Shown here piece after piece: positions 54,756 to 63,965 of a DNA stretch of 64,000 nt; position 1 is the stretch's first letter; each line of letters opens with the position of its first letter. The notes under the pieces are model-generated. The model was not told the origin of the DNA. It saw nothing but the letters and a program-made list of their open reading frames with translations, and ran no database searches. The stretch spans positions 6,386,001 through 6,450,000 of the forward strand of contig NZ_CP043661.1 in the NCBI RefSeq assembly GCF_014217565.1. Reading direction: 5' to 3'. The stretch is from Kribbella qitaiheensis. Its GTDB lineage: Bacteria; Actinomycetota; Actinomycetes; Propionibacteriales; Kribbellaceae. The translations under genes and the position numbers were made by a program.

Positions 54756-55235
54756 TCAGTCCGTGCGACCCTTCAGCCGACGGCTGACCGCGCGCTCGAC
54801 CTCCCGGCCCGCCTCCCGCTCGGCGAGCGCGTGCCGCTTGTCCCAGTTCTTCTTGCCACGGCCCAGGGCGATCTCGACCTTCGCGCGACCGTCCTTGAAG
54901 TAGAGAGTCAACGGGACGATCGTCAGCTCGCTCTCGTTGACCTTGCGCTCGATCTTGTCGATCTGGGCACGATGCAGCAGCAGCTTCCGCTTGCGGCGTG
55001 AGCCGCCGTCGAACCAGCGGGCCTGCGAGTACTGCGGGATATGCACGCCGTGCAGCCAGATCTCCCGGTCCTCCACAATGGCGAAGCCTCCGACCAGAGA
55101 CGCCCGCCCGGCCCGGAGCCCCTTCACCTCCATCCCCTGCAACACGATCCCCGCCTCCCAAGACTCACCCAACTGATATTCATGGGCAGCCTTACGATTG
55201 CGCGCGACCACAGGGTCGACCTCAGCCTTCTTCAC
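54756..55235 (-). CDS. smpB: SsrA-binding protein SmpB
   Basis: This 159-residue protein is SmpB, the tmRNA partner in ribosome rescue. Motifs are VVARNRKAAHEYQLGESWEA, GIVLQGMEVKGLRAGRASLV, then EIWLHGVHIPQYSQARW. NESELTIVPLTLYFKDGRAK and EIALGRGKKNWDKRHALAER follow, with the C-terminal basic tail AVSRRLKGRTD. The GTG at 55235 gives the family length; a frame extending to 55295 adds 20 odd residues. tmRNA itself was not found in the neighbouring sequence. Confidence 0.96.
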   Translation of the reverse strand: MKKAEVDPVVARNRKAAHEYQLGESWEAGIVLQGMEVKGLRAGRASLVGGFAIVEDREIWLHGVHIPQYSQARWFDGGSRRKRKLLLHRAQIDKIERKVNESELTIVPLTLYFKDGRAKVEIALGRGKKNWDKRHALAEREAGREVERAVSRRLKGRTD

Positions 55236-55318
55236 ACGCTGATTCTGCCCCGCCACCCCGACCTCCGACCCAACCGAGGCCGAGCCGAGTTGCACGGGTG
55301 ACCTGCGGGTTTGGTTGG

Positions 55319-55392
55319 CGCGCCCGGCAGGATTCGAACCTGCGACCCACAGATTAGAAGTCTGTCGCTCTATCCAGCTGAGCTACGGGCGC
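55319..55392 (-). tRNA. tRNA-Arg (TCT)
   Basis: The minus strand folds into a standard cloverleaf. The acceptor is GCGCCCG/CGGGCGC with discriminator G, and the D-arm is GCTCAGCTGGATAGAGC. The anticodon stem ACAGA/TCTGT holds loop CTTCTAA (anticodon TCT), and the T-arm is GCAGGTTCGAATCCTGC. CCA is not encoded. Confidence 0.95.
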
Positions 55393-55633
55393 ATTGCCGG
55401 GCGCTGGGCCGCGGCAGGATCAGAGTCTCTCAGATCCGGGGGCGATCGTGCTTGTAGGTTAGGGGGTGGGTCGGTGGAACCGGGCGCCGGGCGGGCGTGC
55501 GTAGTACAGGAAAGATCGGGAAATGTGGGTTGGGGCGGGCACGGGGAGTGAGATGTACCGGATGTCGTTCCATCCCGGTAACGCTGAGTGGGCTGTTCTG
55601 CCACCTTGAGCGCTCTACAACTAGGCTGCGGGC

Positions 55634-57131
55634 ATGAGTTACCCCTCAGGAGGCCCGGCCGAGTCGCCACAAGCGGCGGCAGGGCCGACTTACCCGCCCG
55701 GTGGCCCCCAACCGCAGCCGAACGTGCTCGGGACCCATCCGGTCCCCGGTCAGCGGCGGAATCAGGGTGTCCTGATCGGTGTCGTGATCGCCGTGGTGTT
55801 CGCCGTCGCCGGGCTGCTGATCTTCGGGATCGTGGCCAGGTCGACCGGCCTCGGTGGGTTCGCCTGGGGTCTTCTGTTCGCGTTCGTGCCGGTCGTACCG
55901 GTGATCGCGCTCTACCTGTGGCTCGACCGGTACGAGCCGGAGCCGGCCAAGACCATTCTGTTCGCGTTCTGCTGGGGTGCGTTCATCGCGACCCTGGCCG
56001 CGATCTTCATCAACACCCGGGTCGCCGACCTGTTGCATGAGGCGCATAGCGGCGGGAACAGGTCGGCCGTGTTCGTCGCGCCGGTCGTCGAGGAGTTCGC
56101 CAAGGGGTCCGTGATCCTGCTGCTGGCGCTTGTCCGGCGGAAGGAGTTCGACGGGATCATCGACGGGCTCGTGTACGCCGGGATGGTGGGCGTCGGCTTC
56201 GCCTTCACCGAGAACATCCTGTACATCGGCCGCATCTTCGACGAGCTCTCCAAGGAGTCCGGGAGCGCCGCCGGTTTGCGGGGCGCGTTCCTGCTGTTCC
56301 TCTTGCGCTGCCTGGCGACACCGTTCGCGCACCCACTCTTCACGTCGTTCACAGCGATAGGTATCGGCGTCGCGGTCCGACATCGCAGTACTGCGGTGCG
56401 CTACCTGGCCCCGATCGTCGGATACCTGACCGCAGTACTGGCTCACGGGCTGTGGAACGCCGGTGCGGGCTGGGGCCGGCGGTGGCGGCTTCATCGCCGT
56501 CTACCTGGTGCTGATGGTCCCGATCTTCATCGCGATGGTTGCCTTCGCCCTCGTGATGCGGTCCCGCGAGGGGCAGATGATCGCGTCCCGGCTGTACGAC
56601 TATGTGCGGTTCGGCTGGCTCATCCCGCAGGACGTGCCGCTGATCGCCACCTTGCGCGGTCGCAAGGCGCTCAGGCAGAACGCCAAGCGGTACGGCTCGC
56701 AGGCGGAAGCCGCGGCCAAGGCGTTCCAGCACAACGCCACCGAGCTGGCGTACCTGCGGGACAAGATTGTCCGCCAGGTGATCGGCCCGGACGCGCTGGA
56801 GACCGAGAAGCAGCTGCTGGACGAGCTCCGGACCCGGCGGGCGAGTGTGCCGTTCCCGCCGATGCCGGCGTTCGCCCAGGCGGTGCCGCAGGGGGTCGTT
56901 GGGTACGGCGGTCCGGGTGGTCCTGGTCCTGGTCAGGGTGGTCCTGGGCCCGGGGGGCCTGGTCCGGGCACCGGTGGATATCCGTCAGGGCCGGGGGGAT
57001 ATCAACCCGCCCAGCAGGTTTATCCGACGGGCCAACCCGGCTACCCTGCGACCCAGCCCGGTTACCCACAGGGACCCCCTGGGGCACAAGGATCGCCGGG
57101 AGGATACGGTCCGTATCCACCGTCGCAGTGA
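55634..57131 (+). CDS. PrsW-family intramembrane protease (one +1 frameshift as read)
   Basis: The protein begins with a Pro/Gly-rich cytoplasmic segment (SYPSGGPAESPQAAAGPTYP). It then has about eight helices with PrsW motifs: VAPVVEEFAKGSVILLL (EExxK), GVGFAFTENILYIGRIF (FxxxEN), then CLATPFAHPLFTSFTAIGIG (H). VLAHGLWNAGAG breaks frame, and the next frame resumes GGGFIAVYLVLMVPIFIAMV. It ends with a soluble domain and a repetitive tail (GYGGPGGPGPGQGGPGPG, QPGYPATQPGYPQG). Removing one G in the GGGGCC at 56472-56477 gives a continuous protein of about 498 residues. PrsW proteases cut anti-sigma factors in Bacillus; the substrate here is unknown. Confidence 0.85.
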
Positions 57132-57220
57132 ATGCCACCCGTCCACGCCGCCAAACGGGATCAAGATGACTTTGCTTCTGCGCTGTCCGACCGGGCACTC
57201 TGTGCTCGTGGGCGGAAGCC

Positions 57221-60200
57221 GTGGCTGACACCAGGTCAGCAGCAGGCGAGGGTTCGGAGCCGAAAGCTCCGGCCCAGGTCGAGCCTGCCCACGATCTGGC
57301 GAAGTTGATCGCCGAGTCGGATGCCAAGAGCAAGGGCTTCTGGCGCCGCCTACGCAAACCGAAGGCCGGTACTACGTCCGCCACGCCCCCGTCGGCCGAG
57401 CCGGCAGACGCGACCGCGCCGCCGAAGCCTGACGTCGACGAGGCGAAGGGTGCCGTCGACGAACTGAAGCCGGCTGTCGACGATGCGAAGCCGGTAGAGG
57501 CGTCGGGGTCGAGCGCGGAGCCTGGTACGGACAAGACCGACCCGACAGCCCCGGACGCAGGTACTGCCGCTGCTGAGTCGAAGGCTGGAGCAGAGCCCGA
57601 GGCCGACTCGAAGCCGGAAGCCGAGGCCGCCGACGCAAACGCACCGGCGAAGTCGAGCCAGGAGTCCGGCGCTGAATCTGCGGCGAGGCCTGAGCACGCG
57701 GTTGACGCCGGAGCTGAAGCGGAGTCGGACCAGGAATCTGGAGCCGAAGGTGTCGCGAAGCCCGCGGTGGAGTCTGGCGCTGAAGCTGCCGTGAAGTCGC
57801 AGCAGGACGCTGATGCTGAGGCGGAAGGGTCTGACGCCGCTGCCCCGAAGTCGGGGCAGGAGCCTGAAGCCGGAACTGGCGCGAAGACTGAGCTGGATGC
57901 TGACGTGCAGGGGTCCGACGCAGAGGCGGGGGCCGGCCAGGCGTCTGGCTCGAAGTCGGCTGCGGCGGATGTCGAGGCTGGATCTGGGTCTGGGTCTGAG
58001 TCAAAGGCTGGATCGGAATCGGCTGAAATGCCTGACGTGAAGTCTGGTGTGGAGTCGGGGGAGTCTGCCGAGGTAGTGGCGGGAGGCAACGACTCTGAGA
58101 GTGGCGGGTCTGCTGGCGAGGGCGCCGGGGCTGAGGCGTCTGCTGGTGACGTTTCGGCGGAGACGGCCGCGAGCGAGGGTTCCGTTGGGGACAGCGCTGG
58201 CGAGAGGGCTTCTGCTGAAGAGTCTGCTGGAGTAGTTGCCTCGGACGGCTTGGTTGCCGAAGGTGAGTCGGTCGAGCTTGAGGACGAGCCGCGGCCGACT
58301 GTCGGTGTGGTGTACGAGCCGGACGAGTCGCCTGATGGGTTCCCGCTGGAGTTCGGCGACATCATCATCGGGCTGCCGAAGCCGCCCGAGCCGCAGAAGA
58401 GAAACGCCAAGCACACTCCTGACGACTCCCCGAGTTCCGCCCAGCCGGGCAGCGAGGCAGAGCCCGAGAAATTCGGTGCGGACGCCGATCTCGCCGAGGC
58501 GGAGGCCGAGCAGGCGGAGATCAACCAGGCCGCGAACGAGCAGGCTGACCCGGCACCGGAAGCTGCCGACGCAGAGCCTGAGGCAGCCGAGGCCGACGCC
58601 CAGCATGAATCGGCTGAGATGACGGCCGACGCTGCTGAGGTTGAGGCTGACGAAACAGCGCCGGAGGGTGCGGAGGTCAAGTCCGAGACGGTCGAGGCAG
58701 AAGGCGAGCACACCGAGGCGGAGGCCGAGCAGGCCCAACCGACGGCTGACGGCGCCGAGGTGGAGGCAGAGCGCGCCGGAGACGCGGCTGAGGCCGAGGT
58801 CGGCGGCATGGAGTCCGAGGACGCTGACGCGGCGTCTGAGGGCCCGGGGGCGGAGTCTGGGCGGGACGAGGCTGAGCCGGAGAAGGCTGAGGCGGAAGTT
58901 GAGCGTGTGGAGCCGGAAGGTGCGGCGGCCGCGGATTCAGCTGATGCAGGCGAGTCTGAGTCGGACGACGACTCGGCGCCAGAAGGTGCTGTGGCTGAGC
59001 AGGGTGCAGAGCATGAGCAGGTAGACGGCTCGGCTTCGGAAGACGGCGAGCAGGCGTCAGAGGCCGGCGCGGAGGATGGCGCCGCTGACGAGGACCCTGT
59101 CGGCGAGAGCGAGAGCGAGAGCGGGACCGCGGTCGAGGGTGAGTCTGCTGGCGAAGTCGCAGCGACCGCAGAAGCTGGGTCGGCGGGAGAAGGTAACCCG
59201 GCCGCGGAGGGTAACCCGGGTGCTGAAGGTGAGAAGGGCGCTGAAGGCGGGTCGGTTGCCGAGGGGGCACTGGCTGGCGGAGGTTCCGTAGTACCGGGTG
59301 GTGAGGCGGCGGGGGCCAGCGAAGGCGTGGCTACTGCAGAAGCTGGGTCGAGCGAGGACACGGCTGCCGAAGCTGGGTCTGGCGAGGACGCGGCTGCCGA
59401 AGCTGGGTCTGGCGAGGACGCGGCTGCCGAGACTGAGTTCAGCGAGGATGCGGCAGAGGCGGCGGGGAGGGCGGCTGCTGAGCAAGCCGCTATGGCGTTG
59501 ATTACTGCGTTGATGCGGTTGCGGGGGGCTCTTGCTAGTAGCAAGTTGCCGATTGATGTGGTTGGAGCCGATGAGGCTCGGCAGCAGCAGAAGGCGATGC
59601 TGGATCAGCTGGACGACTACATTTTGCCGCGGCTGGTGCAGCTCGAGGCGCCGGTGCTTGCAGTTGTCGGTGGGTCGACCGGGGCCGGCAAGTCGACCCT
59701 GGTGAACTCCCTGATCGGTCAGGTCGTCAGCGAGCCTGGCGTACTGCGGCCGACTACGCGTTCCCCTGTGCTGATCCACAACCCGGTCGATGCCGAGTGG
59801 TTCACCGGCGATCGGGTGCTGCCCGGGATGGCTCGTTCCAGCGGTGAGAAGCCGGGCGGGACGGAGGACCCAGGCCAGATCCGTTTGGTCGCCGCCGACA
59901 CCGTTCCGCAGGGGCTGGCGATCCTCGACGCACCCGACATCGACTCGGTGGTCGAGGCGAACCGCGAGCTCGCGACGCAGTTGCTCGCGGCTGCCGACCT
60001 CTGGCTGTTCGTGACCACCGCCGCGCGGTACGCCGATGCTGTCCCGTGGGAGTTCCTGCAGAGCGCGTCAGATCGCAGTACGGCGGTAGCCGTCGTGCTG
60101 GACCGTGCTCCGGCCGACACGATCGACGACATCACCGGTCACCTCGCGCAGATGCTGCTCGAGCGCGGTCTGGGTGACTCGCCGCTGTTCAGCATCAAGG

Positions 60201-61183
60201 AGACCGTTGTCGACGGCAACGGCATGCTGCCGGCCGAGACGGTTGCCTCGATCAAGGACTGGCTGGTCGACCTGGCTGCTGACGCCGAGGGCCGGTCGGC
60301 CGTAGTGCGGCGTACTCTGCACGGCGCCGTCACGGCGATGACGAAGAAGACGCCCGCGTTCGCGACCGCAGTACGGGCTCAGGCTGACACCGTGGTCGAG
60401 CTGCGCTCCAACGCTGAGACGGCGTACGAGCGCTCGGTCAAGGACATCGCGAAGGCGACTCAGGACGGCACGATGCTGCGCGGTGAGGTGCTTGCCCGCT
60501 GGCAGGAGTTCGTCGGCACAGGTGAGTTGCTGAAGGGCCTGCAGACCAACGTAGGCCGACTGCGCGACAAGGTCCGTACTGCGGTGGTCGGCAAGCCGCC
60601 GCCGACGCGTGACCTGAACGATGCGGTCGAGTCCGGCCTGGAGTCGCTGCTGCGCGAGCACGCTGAAGCAGCGGCCGAGCGGGCCGAGGAGTCCTGGCAG
60701 TCGTTGGCCGCTGGACGCCAGTTGCTCGCAGCGGGGGACAAGGACATGGGTCGCATGTCCAAGGAGTTCCCTGCAGCCGCTAGCCGCGCAGTACGGGACT
60801 GGCAGGGCTACGTGCTCGACCTGGTCCGCAAGGAAGGCGCAGACAAGCGGTCCACCGCCCGGCTCCTGGCGTACGGCGTCAACGGCCTCGGCCTGGCGCT
60901 GATGATCGTCATCTTCGCCAGTACCGCGGGAGTGACCGGCGCCGAGATCGGCCTGGGAGCTGGTACCGCTGTGGTCGGGCAGAAGCTGCTGGAGGCCGTC
61001 TTCGGCGACCAAGCGGTTCGGAGCCTGGCCGCGAAGGCCCGCGACGATCTTGACGGTAGGGTTCATGCGTTGATGGATGCCGAATTCGCCCGGTACCTGG
61101 CAGTGCTCGACCAGCATCCGGTCGATCCCGATGCACCCAGGCGACTGACTGAGGCCGCGCGCGCGGTGGAGGACTGCACGTGA
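57221..61183 (+). CDS. Dynamin-like GTPase with a 750-residue acidic N-terminal extension (DynA/DynB-like)
   Basis: This 1320-residue protein has a short basic start (GFWRRLRKPKAGTTSA). It is followed by about 750 Ala/Glu/Asp/Ser-rich residues with almost no aromatic or hydrophobic content, expected to be disordered. The GTPase domain then starts near residue 800: PVLAVVGGSTGAGKSTLVNS (P-loop), RPTTRSPVLIHNP, then GLAILDAPDIDSVVEANREL (G3) and VVLDRAPADTID. A helical stalk leads to a hydrophobic hairpin (LGLALMIVIFASTAGVTGAE) and a basic end. It overlaps a second GTPase gene and lies near a second ssb. In Streptomyces a similar trio (two dynamin-like GTPases beside SsbB) supports sporulation septation. 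GTG start. Confidence 0.85.
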   Translation: MADTRSAAGEGSEPKAPAQVEPAHDLAKLIAESDAKSKGFWRRLRKPKAGTTSATPPSAEPADATAPPKPDVDEAKGAVDELKPAVDDAKPVEASGSSAEPGTDKTDPTAPDAGTAAAESKAGAEPEADSKPEAEAADANAPAKSSQESGAESAARPEHAVDAGAEAESDQESGAEGVAKPAVESGAEAAVKSQQDADAEAEGSDAAAPKSGQEPEAGTGAKTELDADVQGSDAEAGAGQASGSKSAAADVEAGSGSGSESKAGSESAEMPDVKSGVESGESAEVVAGGNDSESGGSAGEGAGAEASAGDVSAETAASEGSVGDSAGERASAEESAGVVASDGLVAEGESVELEDEPRPTVGVVYEPDESPDGFPLEFGDIIIGLPKPPEPQKRNAKHTPDDSPSSAQPGSEAEPEKFGADADLAEAEAEQAEINQAANEQADPAPEAADAEPEAAEADAQHESAEMTADAAEVEADETAPEGAEVKSETVEAEGEHTEAEAEQAQPTADGAEVEAERAGDAAEAEVGGMESEDADAASEGPGAESGRDEAEPEKAEAEVERVEPEGAAAADSADAGESESDDDSAPEGAVAEQGAEHEQVDGSASEDGEQASEAGAEDGAADEDPVGESESESGTAVEGESAGEVAATAEAGSAGEGNPAAEGNPGAEGEKGAEGGSVAEGALAGGGSVVPGGEAAGASEGVATAEAGSSEDTAAEAGSGEDAAAEAGSGEDAAAETEFSEDAAEAAGRAAAEQAAMALITALMRLRGALASSKLPIDVVGADEARQQQKAMLDQLDDYILPRLVQLEAPVLAVVGGSTGAGKSTLVNSLIGQVVSEPGVLRPTTRSPVLIHNPVDAEWFTGDRVLPGMARSSGEKPGGTEDPGQIRLVAADTVPQGLAILDAPDIDSVVEANRELATQLLAAADLWLFVTTAARYADAVPWEFLQSASDRSTAVAVVLDRAPADTIDDITGHLAQMLLERGLGDSPLFSIKETVVDGNGMLPAETVASIKDWLVDLAADAEGRSAVVRRTLHGAVTAMTKKTPAFATAVRAQADTVVELRSNAETAYERSVKDIAKATQDGTMLRGEVLARWQEFVGTGELLKGLQTNVGRLRDKVRTAVVGKPPPTRDLNDAVESGLESLLREHAEAAAERAEESWQSLAAGRQLLAAGDKDMGRMSKEFPAAASRAVRDWQGYVLDLVRKEGADKRSTARLLAYGVNGLGLALMIVIFASTAGVTGAEIGLGAGTAVVGQKLLEAVFGDQAVRSLAAKARDDLDGRVHALMDAEFARYLAVLDQHPVDPDAPRRLTEAARAVEDCT
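59339..59458 (+). repeat. 30-bp tandem repeat in the acidic extension
   Basis: Four 30-bp units encode EAGS(S/G)ED(T/A)AA and one degenerate ETEFSEDAAE unit. The second and third copies are nearly identical in DNA (GAAGCTGGGTCTGGCGAGGA). Such repeats allow length variation without loss of frame. Confidence 0.8.
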
Positions 61184-62851
61184 CGGGAATTGTGGATACG
61201 GTCAAGGGCCTGGTGAGGGGCTCTACCGATGTCCTGACGAAGATCGAGGCACTCGAGGACGCCGCGGCAGCCGGTCAAGGCCGGCTGGACCCCGTCGTAC
61301 TGAGTGAGGCCTCGCAGATCGTGGACCGGGCCAGCCAACGGCTCCGGATGTCCGGCGACCTCACCGTGGTGGCTCTGGCCGGTGCGACCGGTTCTGGGAA
61401 GTCGTCGTTGTTCAACGCGCTCACCGGGCTCGACCTGGCAGCGATCGGTACGCGACGGCCGACCAGCTCGATGCCACTGGCCTGTGTGTGGGGCGAGGAG
61501 CCTGCCGGTGAGCTGCTGAACTGGCTGGGGATCCCGCGACGTCACCAGGTCTCGCACCGCAGCTCACTCGAAGACGCGCTGTCGGAGGACCTCGACGGCC
61601 TGGTGCTGCTGGACCTGCCGGACCATGACTCCACCGAGGTAGAGCACCGGCTGATCGTGGACCGCCTGGTCGAGCTGGTCGACGTACTGGTGTGGGTGGT
61701 TGATCCGCAGAAGTACGCGGACGCCGCACTGCACAACCGCTACATCAAGCCGTTCGCGTCGCACTCGTCAGTGATGGTGTTCGCGCTGAACCACGCCGAC
61801 AAGCTGACCGACGAGCAGCGCAAAAGCTGTGTGGGCGACCTGACCCGACTGCTGAAGTCGGACGGGCTGAAGTCGCCATCGATCGTTGCCACCTCTGCAG
61901 TGAGCGGTACCGGCCCTGGACGACCTGCGCACGCTGCTGGTCAAGCGGGTCAACGCCAAGCGCGCGGCGCGTGAGCGGCTAGCCGCGGACGTCGACCGGG
62001 TGTCCGACCGGATGGCGAGCCAGTGTGGCAACGCCAAGACGCCGGAGATCGCCAGGTCCGATATCGCCGAGCTGATCGAAGCACTGTCCGATGCCTCTGG
62101 TGTTCCGGTGGTTGTCGAGGCTGTTCGCCGGTCGTACCTGCAGCGGGCTCGTGCGGCGACCGGCTGGCCGGTCACCAAGTGGCTCGGGCGGTTCAAGCCG
62201 GACCCGCTGCGGCGGCTCCACCTGGACCAGAGCACCAAGCAGCAGGGCAAGGCGGCGCGGAAGTCCGCCTCCAACGAGGTGTCGATCGCTCGGTCCTCGT
62301 TGCCTGCGGCAACACCCGTGCAGCGCGCCCGGATGGACACAGCGGTCCGCAACATCACCACCAAGGCCGCGGACGGGCTGTCTCGCCCGTGGGCCGATTC
62401 AGTCCGTACGGCGATTCGCCGGCGGGAGGAGTCGCTCGGGGATGAGCTGGACCAGGCAGTAGCTCGTACTGACCTCGGATCGAACAACAGTCCGGGGTGG
62501 TGGACCGCAGCCCGGTTCCTGCAGTGGCTGCTGTTCTTGGTGGCACTGGGTGGTGCTGTGTGGCTGGCACTCGTCGGGTTCCTGCAGATCGGTGACCTGG
62601 TGCTGCCGAGGTGGGAGAGCATCCCGTACGCGACGATCATGTTGGTCGGTGGCGTCGTGCTCGGTGTGGCCGTCTCCATCGCCTGCAGGCTCTTCGCCAG
62701 CAGCGGAGCGAGCCGCCGCGCCCGGCTGGTAGCGAAGGCTCTCCGTACCGAGCTGGAAAAGGTTGCCGACAGCCACGTTGTCGCACCGGCACGCGAGGAA
62801 CTCAACGCCTACAGCCTCTGCCGCGACAAACTGGCCATCGCCCGCCGGTAA
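61180..62851 (+). CDS. Second dynamin-like GTPase (one +1 frameshift as read)
   Basis: The GTPase domain shows LTVVALAGATGSGKSSLFNA (P-loop), RRPTSSMPLACVWGEE, then GLVLLDLPDHDSTEVEHRLI (G3) and VMVFALNHADKLTDEQRKSC (NHAD as G4). After SAVSGTG the frame breaks and resumes as LDDLRTLLVKRVNAKRAARE. It ends with two transmembrane helices (FLQWLLFLVALGGAVWLALV, ATIMLVGGVVLGVAVSIACR) and a basic tail. Removing one C in the GGCCC at 61912-61916 restores a protein of about 556 residues. The start overlaps the first GTPase stop (GTGA), implying a hetero-oligomer made in fixed ratio. Confidence 0.86.
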
Positions 62852-63043
62852 CAGTACGCCCGCGCGGTACGGCGGATCAGTCGTGGGTGCCGCCTGCCTG
62901 GTTTGAGTTCGTCGGTGGTCGGTTGAACCACCGCTGGATGAAGTTGGTTATCCCCAGTTGCGAATTCGCCGGCCGGAGTGGGCGGTGCCGGGTGCATCTT
63001 CTCTGTCGACAGGACTTCTGCGACTGAAAGGAAGGTGACCGGC

Positions 63044-63538
63044 GTGAGCGTCAACGAGACCACTGTGACCGTGCTCGGCTGGGTCGGCGGAGACGTCGAC
63101 TATCGGGAGGTGTCGGGCGGCGTCGGGGTGGCGAACTTCCGGGTCGGTACGACGCCGCGGCACTTCGACAAGACCGTCGGCGGCTGGGTCGACCGGCCGA
63201 CCACCTGGTTCCAGGTCGAATGCTGGCGGGGCCTGGCCGAGCATGTGCGCCAATCGGTCCAGCGCGGCCATCCGGTGCTCGTCACCGGCCGGCTGAAGAC
63301 GACCGAATGGGACGATGGGGAAGGGGGCAAGAGGACCAAGACCGTGATCGATGCCTTCTCCGTCGGTCACGACCTCGCCCGCGGCACCGCTGCCTTCACC
63401 AAGGCGGCGCGACGGCCTTATCGCACCGAAACCAGCTCCCTCGACGAGGACCCGACGGAGTTCCCGGAAGAACCCACGCCGGACTTCTCCACCACCGATT
63501 CCACTGACCCCTACGAGTCTGTGCCGAAGGCGGCCTGA
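63044..63538 (+). CDS. Single-stranded DNA-binding protein, second paralogue (SsbB-like)
   Basis: This 164-residue OB-fold SSB reads SVNETTVTVLGWVGGDVDYR, VGTTPRHFDKTVGGWVDRPT, TWFQVECWRGLAEHVRQSVQ then RGHPVLVTGRLKTTEWDD. The C-terminus ends SVPKAA and lacks the acidic DDDIPF-type tip of replicative SSB, as expected for the secondary actinobacterial SsbB. SsbB is linked to chromosome segregation during sporulation in Streptomyces, and the dynamin-like pair upstream matches that context. The GTG at 63044 has GGAAGG about eight bases before it; a GTG at 63035 is less well placed. Confidence 0.92.
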   Translation: MSVNETTVTVLGWVGGDVDYREVSGGVGVANFRVGTTPRHFDKTVGGWVDRPTTWFQVECWRGLAEHVRQSVQRGHPVLVTGRLKTTEWDDGEGGKRTKTVIDAFSVGHDLARGTAAFTKAARRPYRTETSSLDEDPTEFPEEPTPDFSTTDSTDPYESVPKAA

Positions 63539-63553
63539 CTCTCCCTTTGCCCC

Positions 63554-63645
63554 GAGCTACTGGCGGTGGCGCTGTTGGTGGGTGCCGCGAGCTACTGGTG
63601 GTCGGCGGCGTCAGTGGGTGCCGCGAGGTGCTGGCGGTGGCGCCG
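63554..63645. repeat. Imperfect 35/36-bp tandem repeat
   Basis: Two full copies and one partial copy of a unit beginning GAG(C/G)T(A/G)CTGG start at 63554, 63589 and 63625, each ending GGTGCCGC before the next. The repeat lies between ssb and the SDR relic and is not obviously coding. Confidence 0.6.
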
Positions 63646-63650
63646 GCCGG

Positions 63651-63955
63651 CGGCAGCCGGAGTACCGGCGCCGCCACCGCCGTCGCCCTGCGCGCAGGTA
63701 TGGGCGTCATCCTCACCCACCACAACAATCCTGATCGGCGGCGGACGTCGTCGGCAGGATCGCCGAACAGGGTGGTACGGCGGTGGCCCTGCGCCTCGAC
63801 GTCGGCGCCCTGGAGCACGGCTTCACTACGATCCGCGCTACTACGCCGCCAACGTCCTCGACCCGGACGGCCACAGTCTCGAATTCGTCTACCAGAGCTG
63901 GCAGCACTGGCCGGGCGTGGACGTCGGTTGGGTCCGGGTGGGGGTGTGGACATAG
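63651..63955 (+). pseudogene. Chimeric relic: SDR N-terminal piece joined to VOC-domain C-terminal piece
   Basis: One frame reads GGSRSTGAATAVALRAGMGV then ILTHHNNPD, matching the glycine-rich NAD-binding start of a short-chain dehydrogenase (TGGSRGIGAATAVALA). After a frameshift near 63735 the SDR sequence goes on as ADVVGRIAEQGGTAVALRLD. By 63845 the sequence is instead YYAANVLDPDGHSLEFVYQS, the metal-ligand end of a glyoxalase/VOC domain (DPDGHSLE). Two unrelated genes have been fused by deletion. No product is expected. Confidence 0.7.
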
Positions 63956-63965
63956 GCTCTGGGGT

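Noticed and set aside
59100..59460. CRISPR-like array in the repetitive region
   Set aside because: Repeats are contiguous 30-bp coding units without spacers, and no cas gene is in the window.
56671..59544. 957-codon Ser/Ala/Pro-rich frame antisense to PrsW tail and the acidic GTPase extension
   Set aside because: It is the mirror of a repetitive Ala/Glu coding region and spans two genes in the opposite direction. No start signal or motif supports it.
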